This document shows, in pieces, positions 18,556 through 27,987 of a DNA stretch of 60,275 bases. A program made the position numbers and the translations under genes. Numbering within the stretch: the first letter of the stretch is position 1; every line of letters begins with the position of its first letter. The notes beneath the pieces were generated by a model. That model saw nothing but the letters and a program-made list of their open reading frames with translations, searched no databases and was not told where the DNA came from. Source of the stretch: Bacteroidales bacterium (GTDB taxonomy: Bacteria; Bacteroidota; Bacteroidia; Bacteroidales; JAQUTK01); NCBI GenBank assembly GCA_028709785.1, contig JAQUTK010000022.1, positions 1 to 60,275 of the forward strand, in the 5' to 3' direction.

Positions 18556-19305
18556 ATGAGTGAAACGTTATACTTTAACGTAAGAATTCAGTTTGAGAAG
18601 GAACTTGTCGATAAGACCATTCAGGAGGCAATCCGGGATGGACGTGTTGGCTATGTCTGTGCGGTTGAGAGTAATAACCTGACTGTTGCCAATACCAATC
18701 CGGACTTTTTGAAGGTGGTAAACGGAGCTTTGGTCAATATTTGTGACGGCTCTAATCTGGCAAAAGTACTGGGCAAAATCCATATACAACCGTTTACTTC
18801 ATATATCGGTGCAGACCTGTTTACCAAGTATGTACATATGTGCCGTTATCGTCAGTATTTCCTGGGAAACACACAGGAGGTACTCGATGGACTGAAAGAA
18901 AATCTTTCAAAAGTGGATCCCAAGATACAGAACATGTGTTTTGAGACATTGCCCTTTCGAAAAGTGGATGAGTTTGATTATCAGGGGATCGCGGAAAAAA
19001 TTAATGCGGATGCACCGGATATTATCTGGGTATCATTGGGAGCGCCCAAACAGGAAATCTTCATGAGCAAACTTCAACCCTATCTGAAAAGAGGGGTGAT
19101 GTTTGGTTTTGGAGCGATTTTCAACTTCAATGCCGGAGGTGCCGGACAGGTACGTCGTGCTCCTCAGTGGATGTTGACACTTCGATTGGAGTGGCTTTAT
19201 CGTGCTTTAGAGGAACCGAAAAAGAATGTGCCCCGTTACTACCATTTTCTGCAAATCCTGCCCCGGCTTATCAAGGAAGAAAAGTTGCGAGTCTCTCATC
19301 AGTAA
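18556..19305 (+). CDS. WecG/TagA/CpsF family glycosyltransferase (GT26)
   Basis: 249 residues. GT26 motifs are clear: NGALVNICDGSNLAKVLG (about residue 55), where the catalytic Asp of TagA-type enzymes lies, then IIWVSLGAPKQEIFM (about residues 154-168) and the C-terminal RRAPQWMLTLRLEWLYRALEEP. These enzymes add the second sugar, often an N-acetylmannosamine type, onto an undecaprenyl-pyrophosphoryl sugar. It is directly followed (12 nt) by the initiating transferase, the enzyme expected to supply its acceptor. Confidence 0.92.
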   Translation: MSETLYFNVRIQFEKELVDKTIQEAIRDGRVGYVCAVESNNLTVANTNPDFLKVVNGALVNICDGSNLAKVLGKIHIQPFTSYIGADLFTKYVHMCRYRQYFLGNTQEVLDGLKENLSKVDPKIQNMCFETLPFRKVDEFDYQGIAEKINADAPDIIWVSLGAPKQEIFMSKLQPYLKRGVMFGFGAIFNFNAGGAGQVRRAPQWMLTLRLEWLYRALEEPKKNVPRYYHFLQILPRLIKEEKLRVSHQ

Positions 19306-19317
19306 AAGCGGATAATC

Positions 19318-20721
19318 ATGAAGCAGAAAAAAGGATATTCGCAGTTTATGACGGGGCTGATTGTCGCATTGGATTTTGTAATTCTCAATGCCACGTTCCT
19401 TCTTGTCTATTTACTCTTTCGGGATTATATCTACGAGGACGTGAATAAGAATATCCGTGCGCTGATTTTGGTCTTAAACCTGTGTTATATCCCTTGTGTT
19501 GCTGCTATCGGATCCATATTGCACAAACGTATTGTATTTGCAGAACGAATTACGGCAAGGGTGTTTTATAGCGTTCTCCTTCATTTTATGATCTTCTTTA
19601 CCTGTTTGCAGGTCATGAAGCAAGATGATATTTCCCGTCTCTTCTTATTCTCCTTTTATATCTCTTTCTTCATCAGTTTGCTGGCGGGTAGACTGGGTAT
19701 CCGCTTTGCCCTGAAGATGTACAGAAGCAAAGGATTCAACTATACCAATGTTGTTATTGTAGGAGGTGGGAAAAATGGAGTTTCAGTTGCAGAAGAGATG
19801 CTGAGTGATCCCGGTTATGGATACAAGATTCTGGGCTTTTTTGATGATAACCCTGCCGGATTGCCTTCCAACCTGAACTTTCTGGGTACTACTTCTGAGG
19901 TGGAGGCCTATCTCGCTTCTGATAAAAATCAGGTGGACGAGGTGTATTGCACGTTGCCTGAGTCTGCGGAAACGATTATATACCGCTTGCTGAATTATTG
20001 TGAGAACAACATGATCCGTTTCAATATTGTGCCTGAGGTGAGGCGCTATGTAAAGAAACGCATGCAAATGGAACTGCTCGGCGAGATTCCGGTACTGGTG
20101 TTGCGTGATGAACCCTTGCAGTCTTATACCAATCGTCTCCTTAAACGTGCTTTTGATGTTTTGTTTTCGTTCGGTTTTCTGGTGGTCTGTTTTATACCTG
20201 TCTATATTTTGGTCGGAATAAGTATTAAACTAACTTCGCGTGGACCGATTTTTTTCAAACAGAAGCGTACCGGTCGCAATGGGGTTGAGTTTAATTGCTA
20301 TAAGTTTCGTACCATGATCATCAATAAGGAAGCCAATGAAAAGCAAGCCGTGAAAGATGATCCGCGCGTTACAAGAATAGGTGGTTTCCTGCGTAGAAGT
20401 AATATTGATGAGATACCCCAGTTTTTTAATGTGCTCAGAGGAGATATGTCGATAGTAGGTCCACGTCCGCACATGTTGCAACACACCATTCAATACTCAC
20501 AGTTAGTCGATAAATACATGGTCCGTCATCTGGTTAAGCCGGGATTGACCGGCTGGGCGCAAGTGACCGGATACAGAGGCGAGACAAAAACGCTGGATCA
20601 GATGGAAGGTCGGGTGAAACGTGATGTGTGGTACATCGAGAACTGGACGCTGTGGCTGGATCTGAAAATCATCTACAGAACCCTTCGAAATATGTTTTCA
20701 GGAGAACCAAATGCATGTTAA
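19318..20721 (+). CDS. Undecaprenyl-phosphate glycosyl-1-phosphate transferase (WcaJ-like)
   Basis: 467 residues. The N-terminal half has about four or five membrane helices, followed by a Rossmann-like CoA-binding domain (VVIVGGGKNGVSVAEEML, about residue 144). The C-terminal catalytic sugar transferase domain has FKQKRTGRNGVEFNCYKFRTM, NIDEIPQFFNVLRGDMSIVG, and VKPGLTGWAQVTGYRGE. It moves a sugar phosphate, commonly glucose-1-phosphate in this subfamily, from a UDP-sugar to undecaprenyl phosphate at the inner membrane, starting each repeat unit. It is the last plus-strand gene of the locus and is followed 83 nt later by tRNA-Arg. Confidence 0.92.
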   Translation: MKQKKGYSQFMTGLIVALDFVILNATFLLVYLLFRDYIYEDVNKNIRALILVLNLCYIPCVAAIGSILHKRIVFAERITARVFYSVLLHFMIFFTCLQVMKQDDISRLFLFSFYISFFISLLAGRLGIRFALKMYRSKGFNYTNVVIVGGGKNGVSVAEEMLSDPGYGYKILGFFDDNPAGLPSNLNFLGTTSEVEAYLASDKNQVDEVYCTLPESAETIIYRLLNYCENNMIRFNIVPEVRRYVKKRMQMELLGEIPVLVLRDEPLQSYTNRLLKRAFDVLFSFGFLVVCFIPVYILVGISIKLTSRGPIFFKQKRTGRNGVEFNCYKFRTMIINKEANEKQAVKDDPRVTRIGGFLRRSNIDEIPQFFNVLRGDMSIVGPRPHMLQHTIQYSQLVDKYMVRHLVKPGLTGWAQVTGYRGETKTLDQMEGRVKRDVWYIENWTLWLDLKIIYRTLRNMFSGEPNAC

Positions 20722-20753
20722 CCATTGCAGAAAAGAAGATTTTACTCAAAAAG

Positions 20754-20785
20754 GTTGGAATATAAGCGGGAAAGTAATACCTTTG
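20754..20785 (+). promoter_or_regulatory. Promoter of tRNA-Arg
   Basis: GTTG at 20754-20757 (one mismatch to TTTG), 20 nt, then TACCTTTG at 20778-20785, a perfect -7 box. It lies 20 nt before the mature tRNA. Confidence 0.65.
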
Positions 20786-20804
20786 CACTCGCTTTGAAAA
20801 GGAC

Positions 20805-20878
20805 GGTCGGGTAGCTCAGCTGGATAGAGCAACAGCCTTCTAAGCTGTGGGTCATGGGTTCGAATCCCATCTCGATCA
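20805..20878 (+). tRNA. tRNA-Arg (anticodon TCT)
   Basis: A complete 74-nt cloverleaf. The acceptor stem GGTCGGG/CTCGATC contains two G-U pairs; the D arm is GCTC/GAGC; the anticodon stem ACAGC/GCTGT encloses CTTCTAA, which places TCT at 34-36 (reads AGA). The T arm is ATGGG-TTCGAAT-CCCAT; discriminator A. No encoded CCA. It sits exactly at the junction between the two halves of the polysaccharide locus. I found no second copy of its 3' end within the locus. Confidence 0.96.
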
Positions 20879-20916
20879 CTTAAAACAATCACATAAATTC
20901 TTTTCTAAAAGATTAG

Positions 20917-20955
20917 AAAAAGCCATGGTTCAAGAAAAGAATCATGGCTTTTTGT
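20917..20955. terminator. Bidirectional terminator after tRNA-Arg
   Basis: AAAAAGCCATGGTTC (20917-20931) pairs with GAATCATGGCTTTTT (20939-20953) with one G-U pair. The arms supply a T-run in both directions, so it can end the tRNA transcript and the converging minus-strand operon (stop at 20984). Confidence 0.85.
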
Positions 20956-20983
20956 TGAGTTACAGTAATGAAATAAAGTATTA

Positions 20984-22090
20984 TTACAATCCTATCTTTT
21001 GAAAGAATACATCTGATCTCTTTTTACAATCACTGATTATTTTATTGACTCTTGGGTAATCAAATTCGTGTTTCAATATATCAGAATTATAATCATCGAC
21101 ACTTGATAGTAATTGTTTCTCAAGCTCGAATATTGAAAGTAATGTCTTGAATCTTGTCATCCCCCTTTCTCGATTTCCTATTGCAATGAACGGCTTATTA
21201 AACAAAATTGCAAAAACGCAGCCGTGAAAAGAATCTGTAACTACAAAAGATGATTCATGAATGCCTTTTAACCAATCACAAAGAGGAGGATATTTATTGT
21301 TTTTTATTTGGAAGGAAAATTTAATTGATTGAGGCCCTATACTGTATGAATTGAGATTTAAAGTAGCAGATATTCGATCTGATAAATCTAGTTTCTCTGT
21401 TGTTCTGTCAAGCAGATAGAGACATAATCCCTTTTTCTGAAAGGTTGAGTCCCGAATTATTAGTTCATAATCTTTTCTCGATATAAGAAAAGCGGGATCA
21501 ATCATCCAATCAACATCGAGATTAAACTGATTTTTGCAAATATCTATTCCTGAAAACTCTCTGACAGAAATTGCTGCAAATTCCTTCAAGCAATTAGTTA
21601 TTATTTCTGTTTCCTTTTTATCAAAATGTGGATTATCTACACCAAACGAAGCTGCATAAGCAATTCTTTTTACATGCCAGCTTTGAGCAAAATCCAAAAA
21701 GTAATTATACTTCAATGACCTTGTATAATCAAATCTCCATACTTGATCACTTCCAACAATAAGAGCATCAAAATGATATTTCTCTAATTTTCTAAAGTCA
21801 CTATCACTTAAGATTGGTTCAGAAAATATCATAGTACATTCTTCAAAAGCTCTCATTTCTTTTGATATCAACTTATTATATAATTTTCTGAAGTGGGAGA
21901 TCAACAAAACTTTTCGAAGAACATATTTTACACATTCAGTAAATTTCTCATTATCTTTTGATTCCTCATGAATCCTATTAATAATCAAAACAGAATGACC
22001 TCTCCTTTTTAGATAATTCTGAAGAGCATGGGATTGAAGTAATCCACCATAGTTATTATTAAAAGGCAATGTTAGTATTCCAATTCTCAT
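20984..22090 (-). CDS. Polysaccharide pyruvyl transferase family protein
   Basis: 368 residues. The N-terminus MRIGILTLPFNNNYGGLLQSHALQNYL is the family's opening motif, and a core segment with ALIVGSDQVWRFDY and, later, VVTDSFHGCVFAILFNKPFIAIGN completes the typical pattern. Such enzymes add a pyruvate ketal from phosphoenolpyruvate to a sugar of a surface glycan. The base composition is clearly AT-rich compared with genes beyond the tRNA. It is the last gene of the minus-strand operon, 51 nt behind an Fe-S protein of the type that often accompanies it in glycan loci. Confidence 0.88.
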   Translation of the reverse strand: MRIGILTLPFNNNYGGLLQSHALQNYLKRRGHSVLIINRIHEESKDNEKFTECVKYVLRKVLLISHFRKLYNKLISKEMRAFEECTMIFSEPILSDSDFRKLEKYHFDALIVGSDQVWRFDYTRSLKYNYFLDFAQSWHVKRIAYAASFGVDNPHFDKKETEIITNCLKEFAAISVREFSGIDICKNQFNLDVDWMIDPAFLISRKDYELIIRDSTFQKKGLCLYLLDRTTEKLDLSDRISATLNLNSYSIGPQSIKFSFQIKNNKYPPLCDWLKGIHESSFVVTDSFHGCVFAILFNKPFIAIGNRERGMTRFKTLLSIFELEKQLLSSVDDYNSDILKHEFDYPRVNKIISDCKKRSDVFFQKIGL

Positions 22091-22141
22091 AATATAATGA
22101 ATTTGAAATGGATTGAAGTTGTTTAATTAGATTTTATCCTT

Positions 22142-23521
22142 TTAGAGAAGTGACGACATAAGTATCTTGTGGATCTTTTCCAAATAATGATAAACTTTCG
22201 TCCTTATTCTTAAGCATGTTAATTTATCTCTTATTCGTCTATCAAATGTTTCAGTTTTTGGCATACGACTCCATAGTTCCAGACTTGCTTTTCTCACTTG
22301 CATCCGCTTTTTTTGTACTAACTTGAAATAGAAAGGAATAGACTCTTTGTCATGACGTTTTGGGGGTATAATAATACCTCTCTTTTTTGCATGTCTAATC
22401 CGATATCCGAGCCCTTTCTGTCGATGATTAAAACTACCTCTTTGAGAAATAAGAAGTTGCTCTAGTTCCAAATCCCGAACAGATAATGAACCATTAATCA
22501 TCCCTTGATGTATGATTTCGTGAGCTAATGTAGAACGGGTTACAATCACATTTGTTCCATAGCCATCACTCACATAAGGCTCTATCCATGCATCACCTAA
22601 AGAAATATCTGCCAGCTCAGTAGTTACGTCATCACAGAAATCGCAAGCATTTGCTTTAAATAATCCTGTTCCCCACATGTCGCCCACGTATCTCATTTTA
22701 ATTTCTTTCTGATGTTTGAATGTCTGGTCATAACAACTAAAAGAATAATCACTGGCACTACTGCTTAAGTCTTTCACTCTATATTGTAGTTCAGAACAAT
22801 GATCTAATGTACCTCCGGCTTTCCTAATTAAATATTCACTAAAGAAACGACTTTTTTGTCCTCCGCAAATTATACCAACTATAAAGACAATTTTATTTTT
22901 TAGAGTTTGATCTTCATATTGAGCTAAGCGAATTGCTTTGATAAAACAGGCTGTACCTACAATAGCAACAGTACCGTCTAGTTTACTCAGTTGTGTGAGA
23001 ACATTACTCAGCGTAACTGGGAAGTATTTTGTTTTTGATGATGAGAGAACTTCTTGTTTGTTATTACATAACGCATATACATAAGGAGCAAAGGGATTTT
23101 TTGTTTCTTTGACGGAGACCACATACTTGACTGTATGCCTATCGAGCAATTCAGTCATGACATACGTTGCAATTCCTCCGGAAGATGAGGTGATTCGAAA
23201 TTTATTTGAATAACCGGCATAAATCGCTATATATCGACCGATTTGAGGATCGAAGGATTTTGCATTTGGTAAAAAATGATCAGATAATTCTTTTTCAGTG
23301 CGTACATTATTTTGGGGGAAAGGATTAAATGGGCATACCGTTAAACATGAACCATCCAGATCGCATTTGTTTGAGGGCATCGGTACGAGAAATCCAATTT
23401 TGTTCCATCTCATCTCAATTGCATTATTAGGGCACTTGTAAACACATAGACCACACCCTACGCAAAGGTCATTATTGACAACCAGATCGATGACTTTTGA
23501 TTTATTCTCCATTTGCAACAT
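22142..23521 (-). CDS. F420 hydrogenase/dehydrogenase beta-subunit-like Fe-S protein of a polysaccharide locus
   Basis: 459 residues. Two ferredoxin-like 4Fe-4S clusters lie at the N-terminus: CVGCGLCVYKCP (about residues 19-30) and a spaced set CDLDGSCLTVCPF. Then come the FrhB-type domains, with SSSGGIATYVM, GTACFIKAI and a Cys pair in ACDFCDDVT. Relatives are frequent in capsule and O-antigen loci beside pyruvyl transferases; their reaction is not established. The listed start overlaps the upstream flippase gene by 20 nt; the internal ATG at 23512 (MENKSKV) is an equally good start. AT-rich like its neighbours. Confidence 0.85.
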   Translation of the reverse strand: MLQMENKSKVIDLVVNNDLCVGCGLCVYKCPNNAIEMRWNKIGFLVPMPSNKCDLDGSCLTVCPFNPFPQNNVRTEKELSDHFLPNAKSFDPQIGRYIAIYAGYSNKFRITSSSGGIATYVMTELLDRHTVKYVVSVKETKNPFAPYVYALCNNKQEVLSSSKTKYFPVTLSNVLTQLSKLDGTVAIVGTACFIKAIRLAQYEDQTLKNKIVFIVGIICGGQKSRFFSEYLIRKAGGTLDHCSELQYRVKDLSSSASDYSFSCYDQTFKHQKEIKMRYVGDMWGTGLFKANACDFCDDVTTELADISLGDAWIEPYVSDGYGTNVIVTRSTLAHEIIHQGMINGSLSVRDLELEQLLISQRGSFNHRQKGLGYRIRHAKKRGIIIPPKRHDKESIPFYFKLVQKKRMQVRKASLELWSRMPKTETFDRRIRDKLTCLRIRTKVYHYLEKIHKILMSSLL

Positions 23522-25061
23522 TCTTCTTCATTTTAACTTCGTCTATAATCGATTTTATCTTCCTCTTTATATATACTTGTTCATTTCTCTTGAGACCGAT
23601 AAAAAAAACGGATAAGGAGACGGACAACAAGGATGCAAGGCATACAAGAATAAAGCGGATGAGTTCATTCTCAATATTTATTTTGATCAGTATGGGAATT
23701 GCAATTGCGACAATTGAAACTAATAGTAGTTTTAGTAAAACTTCTTTTAAAAATATATGAGTAGACAAATTAACCAATGCACTTACAATTCTTAGCCGTA
23801 TAAACAGAGCCATAAATGAAATAGCAATGCTAACAAAAAGAGTGGTCTGAGGTGGATATCCAAATTTGAGTAAAAGAAAGGATATCGGTAATATTAACAA
23901 GAGTAACCCTCCCACCACGGATTGATACACTTTAATTCTTCCAGATGCTTGAGCCGCAGTCATTAGAGTACCCGAAATAGAGTCTATAAGTGTATTTAGT
24001 AATACTAATCTACAAAAAGTGGCCGTGTAATCAGGCACTATTTTTAACCACCAAGCCAATATTGATTCTGTTTCTATTAGTATAGGTAGGCTTAAAAGGA
24101 AAAGTAAGTAAAAAGAATATTTTGATCCTTGAATGATAAGTTGGTGCATATACGTCTTGTCTCCCTTAGCATAAGATTTTACAATCTGTGGGTTTATTGC
24201 CATTTGGAAGTTACTCACAAATCCGTTTACGGCCCCATTCACTTGATACGCAACTCCTCTTGCTGCGTTTACTGCTGGAGAGAAAAAAATATTCAGTAAA
24301 ATATTTATGCCTTGGTTCATAGCTACGGATGCTGCGTTTCCCCACAAATTCCATCCAGCGTAGCTCATCAGTGTTTTATAAAGTGATCTGTTCCATGAGA
24401 AAACATAACGGCATTCTCTAAAATGATATTTGCAATAATAAATTTGAGTAAGTTGAATAATTATTGTTACGACAAATACTAATACAGCATACATTTTCAG
24501 CTTATCATAACCAAACCATTGAAGCATAAAAACAATAAGCAGTTTTAATGATACTTCGATAATACTAATATACGCATACACATTCATTCTTTCACGAGCC
24601 ACTATCGAAGCATTATATGGAACACTCATTATTGTGAGCATAAAAGAAAAAACTGAAAACTGATAGACCCAATTAGCCGCATTTATTCTTACTGTCGGAA
24701 TATTCAACTGGGTATTCAGAAACCAGACTCCGATTACTTCTGCTAATACGAAGATGATAAATCCAATTATTACATGTATATTCAGGCTCATACTAAAGAC
24801 TTTTCCGAGTTGATCGTACTCTTTTTTCCCTAGTTCGTATGCAAGGAAACGTTGAGTTGCTGAAGACATCGAACTATTCAGAAAAGAAAACATAACGACA
24901 AGGCCGCCCACGACATTATATATTCCAAAATCATCAATTCCCAGAGTGTTTAGAATAACCCTTGATGTATATAGGGATACAATTAACGAAAATAGCAACC
25001 TGAAATATAATATGACTGTATTCCTTGCGATTCGTGAGTTGTTTCCTGATTTAGACATCAT
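23502..25061 (-). CDS. Polysaccharide flippase (Wzx/MATE-like)
   Basis: 519 residues with about 12-14 hydrophobic helices. The N-terminus TVILYFRLLFSLIVSLYTSRVILNTLG and GIYNVVGGLVVMFSFLNSSMSSATQRFLAYELG are typical of Wzx-type oligosaccharide flippases, which move lipid-linked units across the inner membrane. No flippase is found on the plus-strand half of the locus, so this gene probably completes that pathway. It overlaps the next gene by up to 20 nt and follows the GT4 after 25 nt, in an AT-rich operon. Confidence 0.88.
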   Translation of the reverse strand: MMSKSGNNSRIARNTVILYFRLLFSLIVSLYTSRVILNTLGIDDFGIYNVVGGLVVMFSFLNSSMSSATQRFLAYELGKKEYDQLGKVFSMSLNIHVIIGFIIFVLAEVIGVWFLNTQLNIPTVRINAANWVYQFSVFSFMLTIMSVPYNASIVARERMNVYAYISIIEVSLKLLIVFMLQWFGYDKLKMYAVLVFVVTIIIQLTQIYYCKYHFRECRYVFSWNRSLYKTLMSYAGWNLWGNAASVAMNQGINILLNIFFSPAVNAARGVAYQVNGAVNGFVSNFQMAINPQIVKSYAKGDKTYMHQLIIQGSKYSFYLLFLLSLPILIETESILAWWLKIVPDYTATFCRLVLLNTLIDSISGTLMTAAQASGRIKVYQSVVGGLLLLILPISFLLLKFGYPPQTTLFVSIAISFMALFIRLRIVSALVNLSTHIFLKEVLLKLLLVSIVAIAIPILIKINIENELIRFILVCLASLLSVSLSVFFIGLKRNEQVYIKRKIKSIIDEVKMKKNVANGE

Positions 25062-25086
25062 ATCTTCTGGATAATAATAGACTTGT

Positions 25087-26262
25087 TTAACCTTTAATTT
25101 GAAGAGCTTGAAAGTATGAAATCAAGTTCTTTGCAGTCATATCCCAACTGTTCTTACCCGTATAAAATTCCTCTTTGATATGAACACTCATTTGCAATAA
25201 TAACTCAGGATTATTATATAGTAAGAGGATTGCATTAGTTAGAGCTGTAATATCTTTGGGCGGAATAATAAGTCCTGTTTTTTCGTGAGTAATCATTTCT
25301 GCAAGCCCTCCGACATGAGTTGCAATAACTGGTTTGCAAAGAGCAAAAGCGGACATAACAACACCGCTCTGTGTAGCATCCACATAGGGACAAACAACAA
25401 CGTCACAACGATTAATTAAATGTGACAATATTTGATCCGGTATATATTCATTTATGAAATGAACACCTTTAATTTTTTGATAAGGTGATATGTCGAAATC
25501 AAAAGAGCCACTGCCTGCAATAGTCAACTCAATATCATTAATGCCGGAATTGACTATAGATGAGTAAGCATCCAATAAAGAGTTGATCCCTTTATATGGA
25601 GTTATCCTTCCGAAAAAGAGAATCTTGAATGTTTTTTCCTGAATAACACGATCTACATTCTCGCAAATAAAATTTGTAAGGTATTCATAGACACTCAATG
25701 ATATTCTATAGATTTGTTCTTCTTTTATATTATATTTATCCATAAATTCTGTACGCTGCGTATCATTAAGCAATACAATCTTTTTTACAAACAGAAGTGT
25801 GAATCTTCTCAATAAATTTAAACAAAAGAGTCGACTCACCCCTGAGTGAAAGATTGGATCATGGATAATCATAGAAATCTTTTTTCTATTAAGCATAATA
25901 AAAGGTCCAAACTCAAAAGGCAATTCATTAAAACAAAAAATGACATCAGGTTTTATTCTATGAATTAAATTACAGACTGCTATTTGCTGCTGTAATAACT
26001 GAAACAAATGAGAAGGAGTTGATTTGGGACGATCCAAAACGTACGTTTTATGTAATGGCAAATATTTTTCAAACTGTTTAATCTCAACAAGTTCAGTGCC
26101 TGCTGTGAGGTTTTTTCTTAGCCTGCTATTAATGCCCAGTTTGTTTGGTTCATACGATCTTAGCTCAAACAAACAATAGAGATCACAGTATGTAGATAGG
26201 CTTCTAATTAAAGATAAAGAAGCATCAATCATATGTGAAGAAACAATATATAGTATTTTCAT
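25087..26262 (-). CDS. Family 4 glycosyltransferase
   Basis: 391 residues with the GT-B fold. The N-terminus is MKILYIVSSHMID, and the C-terminal donor domain has KILFFGRITPYKGINSLLDAYS (about residue 212) and ATQSGVVMSAFALCKPVIAT (about residue 296), with the usual downstream ENGL-like GLIIPPKD. It would add one sugar to the repeat unit. It is the first gene of the minus-strand operon; its upstream region contains a perfect hairpin about 95 bp away and no clear TAnnTTTG box. Confidence 0.86.
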   Translation of the reverse strand: MKILYIVSSHMIDASLSLIRSLSTYCDLYCLFELRSYEPNKLGINSRLRKNLTAGTELVEIKQFEKYLPLHKTYVLDRPKSTPSHLFQLLQQQIAVCNLIHRIKPDVIFCFNELPFEFGPFIMLNRKKISMIIHDPIFHSGVSRLFCLNLLRRFTLLFVKKIVLLNDTQRTEFMDKYNIKEEQIYRISLSVYEYLTNFICENVDRVIQEKTFKILFFGRITPYKGINSLLDAYSSIVNSGINDIELTIAGSGSFDFDISPYQKIKGVHFINEYIPDQILSHLINRCDVVVCPYVDATQSGVVMSAFALCKPVIATHVGGLAEMITHEKTGLIIPPKDITALTNAILLLYNNPELLLQMSVHIKEEFYTGKNSWDMTAKNLISYFQALQIKG

Positions 26263-26614
26263 AGAAAGAACCTATTTAGTATATAACATTTTAAGGTATC
26301 TGATATTTATTAAACCTCAAACATCAAAAATGATTATTCAATCATAAACCCATTGTATATATCGACATGAATTTTTATTCATGTCGATATACTGGTAACC
26401 CCTTGAGTCCATTGCAAAACCGAAAAAGTCAGTTTGACTGGAATTCCTTTAGACTGTAAAACTAGCTCTAAAAAGTGGTTTTGACAAATTTTCAACACAT
26501 TTTATGGTTATGCTTGTAAAATCAGATTACTTTTTCTCTACGTGTAGGTATCCCTGTCACTTAATTATTGCTGTCCGGTAAACTTTCCCGGTATTTTTCC
26601 AGCAACAATTAGTA
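26263..26614. other. Intergenic region between the minus-strand operon and the insertion element
   Basis: About 350 bp of AT-rich DNA. It contains the perfect inverted repeat at 26358-26391 and the left target duplication TTAGTA (26609-26614). I see no gene and no convincing sigma-ABfr promoter for the operon that starts at 26262. Confidence 0.5.
26358..26391. repeat. Perfect 15-bp inverted repeat with TTTT loop
   Basis: TATATCGACATGAAT (26358-26372) and ATTCATGTCGATATA (26377-26391) are exact complements around TTTT. Neither side has a T-run, so a terminator is unlikely. It lies about 95 bp upstream of the first gene of the minus-strand glycan operon, where an operator or RNA leader hairpin would fit. 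Confidence 0.75.
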
Positions 26615-27987
26615 CAATAGTTCGGTAAATATTAAATAGAGCTATGCCGCAATAGCGGCAAACTCGATGAGTTCTTTGAAAAGTTTATCATTTAATTTCT
26701 TGTTCGGCTTAATTCCAGACACGCAAATAAATCGTTGCAGCAGATACTCGTTGTGTATCATTGTTTTAAGCGATGCCATAGAGAACGGTATTCCTCTTTC
26801 CTTTGCCATCACCTTTGCAAGATTGACAGAGGTCAGCGATGCATTGAAGTTGAATCGCAACTTAGCCGTACTTCTTGCCTGGGAGTGATTTAGCCCTGTA
26901 AACTGTTTTGCATCTCTGAAACAAAATTCTATTTGGAATCGTGTCCGATAATATTCGATGACATCTTTGCCTGACATCGCAGTGTCGGTTGAGAAATAGA
27001 GCTTTCTTGTTTTCCTGTTTTCTGAGATCCAAACCACCAGACGTACTCTCTGTTTTAAGGAGTTCGAGTAAGCTACAATAGAATATAGTTTCCCATTATC
27101 GATTGAAAGAGTCAATTCTTCGAACCTTTCTTCTTTCAGGTTTCTGAAGTCAATTTTTCCATCAAAGAGCTTCGGTCTTCCTTTCTTACCTGTCGGTTTC
27201 TCAAGTGTCGGATATTTGAGTACAGCATCATCCCTGAAACGGCTAATCAAATGAAAGCCCTGCCTCAAAAGTCCGTCAGAAAATGTTTTCTTTGAGAAAT
27301 AGGCATCGGCAACAACGTATTGAGTAACAGGATGTAGTTTCTCTTTGACACCATCAAGTGCAAACAGATACCAGTCCGTCAAAGTCAAACCTGATTTCTC
27401 AAGAGTTTTAGTGTCGGGAGTCTGTACTGCTTCCAATGAAAGACAATCCTTGTTATCTATATCCATCAAGCCGATCCCGAGTATCTCAAGTCCCCGTTTA
27501 GCAGTCCCGGCAGAACCGGACCAAAAATAACCGGTCCACGGTGTTGACTTACCTGACTTGGAAATATAACTGGGATCAATGGCGATAGCTTTTCTCTCTC
27601 CGGTAAGTATCTGTTGAGACAGGCTCAGATTAAATGACAACCAATCAAAGCGCTTTGCAAAATTCTGCCGGAAACGTTGCTCGCAGGAGCCGGAATAACG
27701 GCCCATTTGAAGAAAATTGATCTTTCTAGGTATAACCATATATAGTAACAGCGTCTCTATGATGAATAATTTGAAACTTTTGTTTAATTTCGCAGCGAAC
27801 TCATTTACGACATCGCTGCAGATACCTCTATATTGGTTAAGTATGCTTGATCTTCTCATAGTAATTTATTGTCTTGATAACCATAAAGTTACTGAAAATC
27901 AGCTGCTTAACCAATTCTTTTGTGTTAAACTATCTTGTTTAATTCATTGATTACTAATTATTTAATTTAATATTTACCGAACTATTG
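26615..27987 (-). mobile_element. Complete IS4-family insertion sequence, 1,373 bp
   Basis: The ends CAATAGTTCGGTAAATATTAAAT (23 bp; 26615-26637) recur as a perfect inverted copy at 27965-27987. They are flanked by the direct duplication TTAGTA (26609-26614 and 27988-27993), the expected target-site scar. One more base on each side (A/T) would also match as part of the ends, which would change the duplication to TAGT. The single gene is an intact transposase, so the element may still be active. It inserted between the glycan operon and the HU-like gene; the rejoined target shows no broken gene. Confidence 0.93.
26642..27859 (-). CDS. IS4-family DDE transposase
   Basis: 405 residues, intact. 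The DDE residues are expected in AIDPSYISKSGK (first Asp, about residue 95), VADAYFSKKTF (second Asp, about 164) and the hallmark Y-x2-R-x3-E-x6-K in YRTRFQIEFCFRDAK (about residues 310-324), which defines the IS4 family. The C-terminus is rich in short helices. The stop codon lies inside the element, about 5 nt from the left repeat. Confidence 0.95.
   Translation of the reverse strand: MRRSSILNQYRGICSDVVNEFAAKLNKSFKLFIIETLLLYMVIPRKINFLQMGRYSGSCEQRFRQNFAKRFDWLSFNLSLSQQILTGERKAIAIDPSYISKSGKSTPWTGYFWSGSAGTAKRGLEILGIGLMDIDNKDCLSLEAVQTPDTKTLEKSGLTLTDWYLFALDGVKEKLHPVTQYVVADAYFSKKTFSDGLLRQGFHLISRFRDDAVLKYPTLEKPTGKKGRPKLFDGKIDFRNLKEERFEELTLSIDNGKLYSIVAYSNSLKQRVRLVVWISENRKTRKLYFSTDTAMSGKDVIEYYRTRFQIEFCFRDAKQFTGLNHSQARSTAKLRFNFNASLTSVNLAKVMAKERGIPFSMASLKTMIHNEYLLQRFICVSGIKPNKKLNDKLFKELIEFAAIAA

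Noticed and set aside
20805..20878. tRNA-Arg as a proven integration site
   Set aside because: I found no duplicate of the tRNA 3' end and no integrase gene in the window; only the composition change hints at acquisition.
26358..26391. Invertible promoter of the kind that controls Bacteroides capsule loci
   Set aside because: The inverted repeats are separated by only 4 bp, no promoter lies between them, and no invertase gene is present.
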